5,857 nt of DNA from Cyanobacteria bacterium UBA11370 (GTDB lineage Bacteria; Cyanobacteriota; Cyanobacteriia; Cyanobacteriales; Coleofasciculaceae). Positions 5,781 through 5,857 of the stretch are shown one piece after another (the first letter of the stretch is position 1; each line of letters starts with the position of its first letter). Location of the stretch: the NCBI GenBank assembly GCA_003486645.1, contig DNGI01000512.1:11908-17764 (forward strand). The letters run 5' to 3'. The position numbers were made by a program, and so were the translations under genes. The notes below the pieces were generated by a model that saw nothing but the letters and a program-made list of their open reading frames with translations, made no database searches and had not been told where the DNA came from.

Positions 5781-5857
5781 CTGGCAGCGGATGTGGCAGC
5801 GGATTGGGTAACGGATGTAACGGATGTGGCAACGGATTGGGTAACGGATGTAACGGA
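5781..5857 (+). repeat. Composite 33-bp repeat, right array (forward)
   Basis: After a partial block CTGGCA (5781-5786) come two complete 33-bp units, 5787-5819 and 5820-5852, and the start of a third (ACGGA, 5853-5857). Each unit is (A/G)CGGATGTGGCA, (A/G)CGGATTGGGTA and ACGGATGTA; the two units differ only by A/G at the start of the first two blocks. The array is cut by the window end, so its full length is unknown. It follows about 118 bp (5663-5780) in which I see no gene and no convincing terminator, only a short palindrome CGGCAGTGCCG at 5749-5759. Confidence 0.88.

Noticed and set aside
1..5857. Circular element inferred from matching ends
   Set aside because: The ends share the repeat family but overlap exactly by only one base, so there is no real end-to-end overlap; no replication or mobilisation gene is present.
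1..5857. Transposon or insertion sequence bounded by the repeats
   Set aside because: The end repeats are direct and tandem, there is no transposase, and no target-site duplication can be defined.

Overview
The window looks like a piece of a cyanobacterial chromosome, probably from a filamentous, repeat-rich lineage; the species cannot be named from the sequence. The evidence is six copies of the HIP1 octamer GCGATCGC in under 6 kb, a TCCCCAC heptanucleotide tandem repeat of the known cyanobacterial STRR type, an SLH-domain protein joined to a GHL10 glycosyl hydrolase, and a Rieske/flavoprotein of the carotenoid ring-modifying type.

Layout. (1) Positions 1-1106, + strand: the 3' part of a gene for a FAD-dependent oxidoreductase with an internal Rieske [2Fe-2S] domain (CrtU/CruE or Sll0254-like carotenoid enzyme). 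Its FAD-binding N-terminus lies off the left edge. (2) Positions 1161-3152, - strand, converging on gene 1: an orphan membrane-bound hybrid-free sensor histidine kinase (two TM segments, HAMP, HisKA, HATPase_c). The 54-bp gap carries the STRR, which also supplies the kinase stop codon. (3) Positions 3153-3646: a divergent intergenic region with a good -10 box for the kinase, two dyads and a possible 12-codon leader ORF, but no clear promoter for the next gene. (4) Positions 3647-5662, + strand: a protein with three SLH repeats, a GHL10 (DUF187) glycosyl hydrolase domain and a C-terminal FN3-like module, with no signal peptide at the only available start. (5) Positions 5663-5857: a short non-coding tail that runs into a repeat array.

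The most unusual element is a composite tandem repeat, 33 bp long, built from blocks of 12, 12 and 9 bp that each begin (A/G)CGGAT. It occupies both ends of the window in the same orientation (32 of 33 bases identical, 5,790 bp apart). A diverged version also sits in inverted orientation at about 83-178 inside gene 1. Because every block is a multiple of three, it is translated in frame there: one orientation gives an Asp-rich linker, the other a Lys-rich linker, directly before the Rieske domain. The same family therefore behaves both as a dispersed intergenic repeat and as a protein linker.

The three genes do not form an operon and show no obvious shared pathway. The kinase has no response-regulator gene beside it within the window. 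The repeats at both edges also raise the possibility that the window is a contig whose assembly stopped in the repeats.
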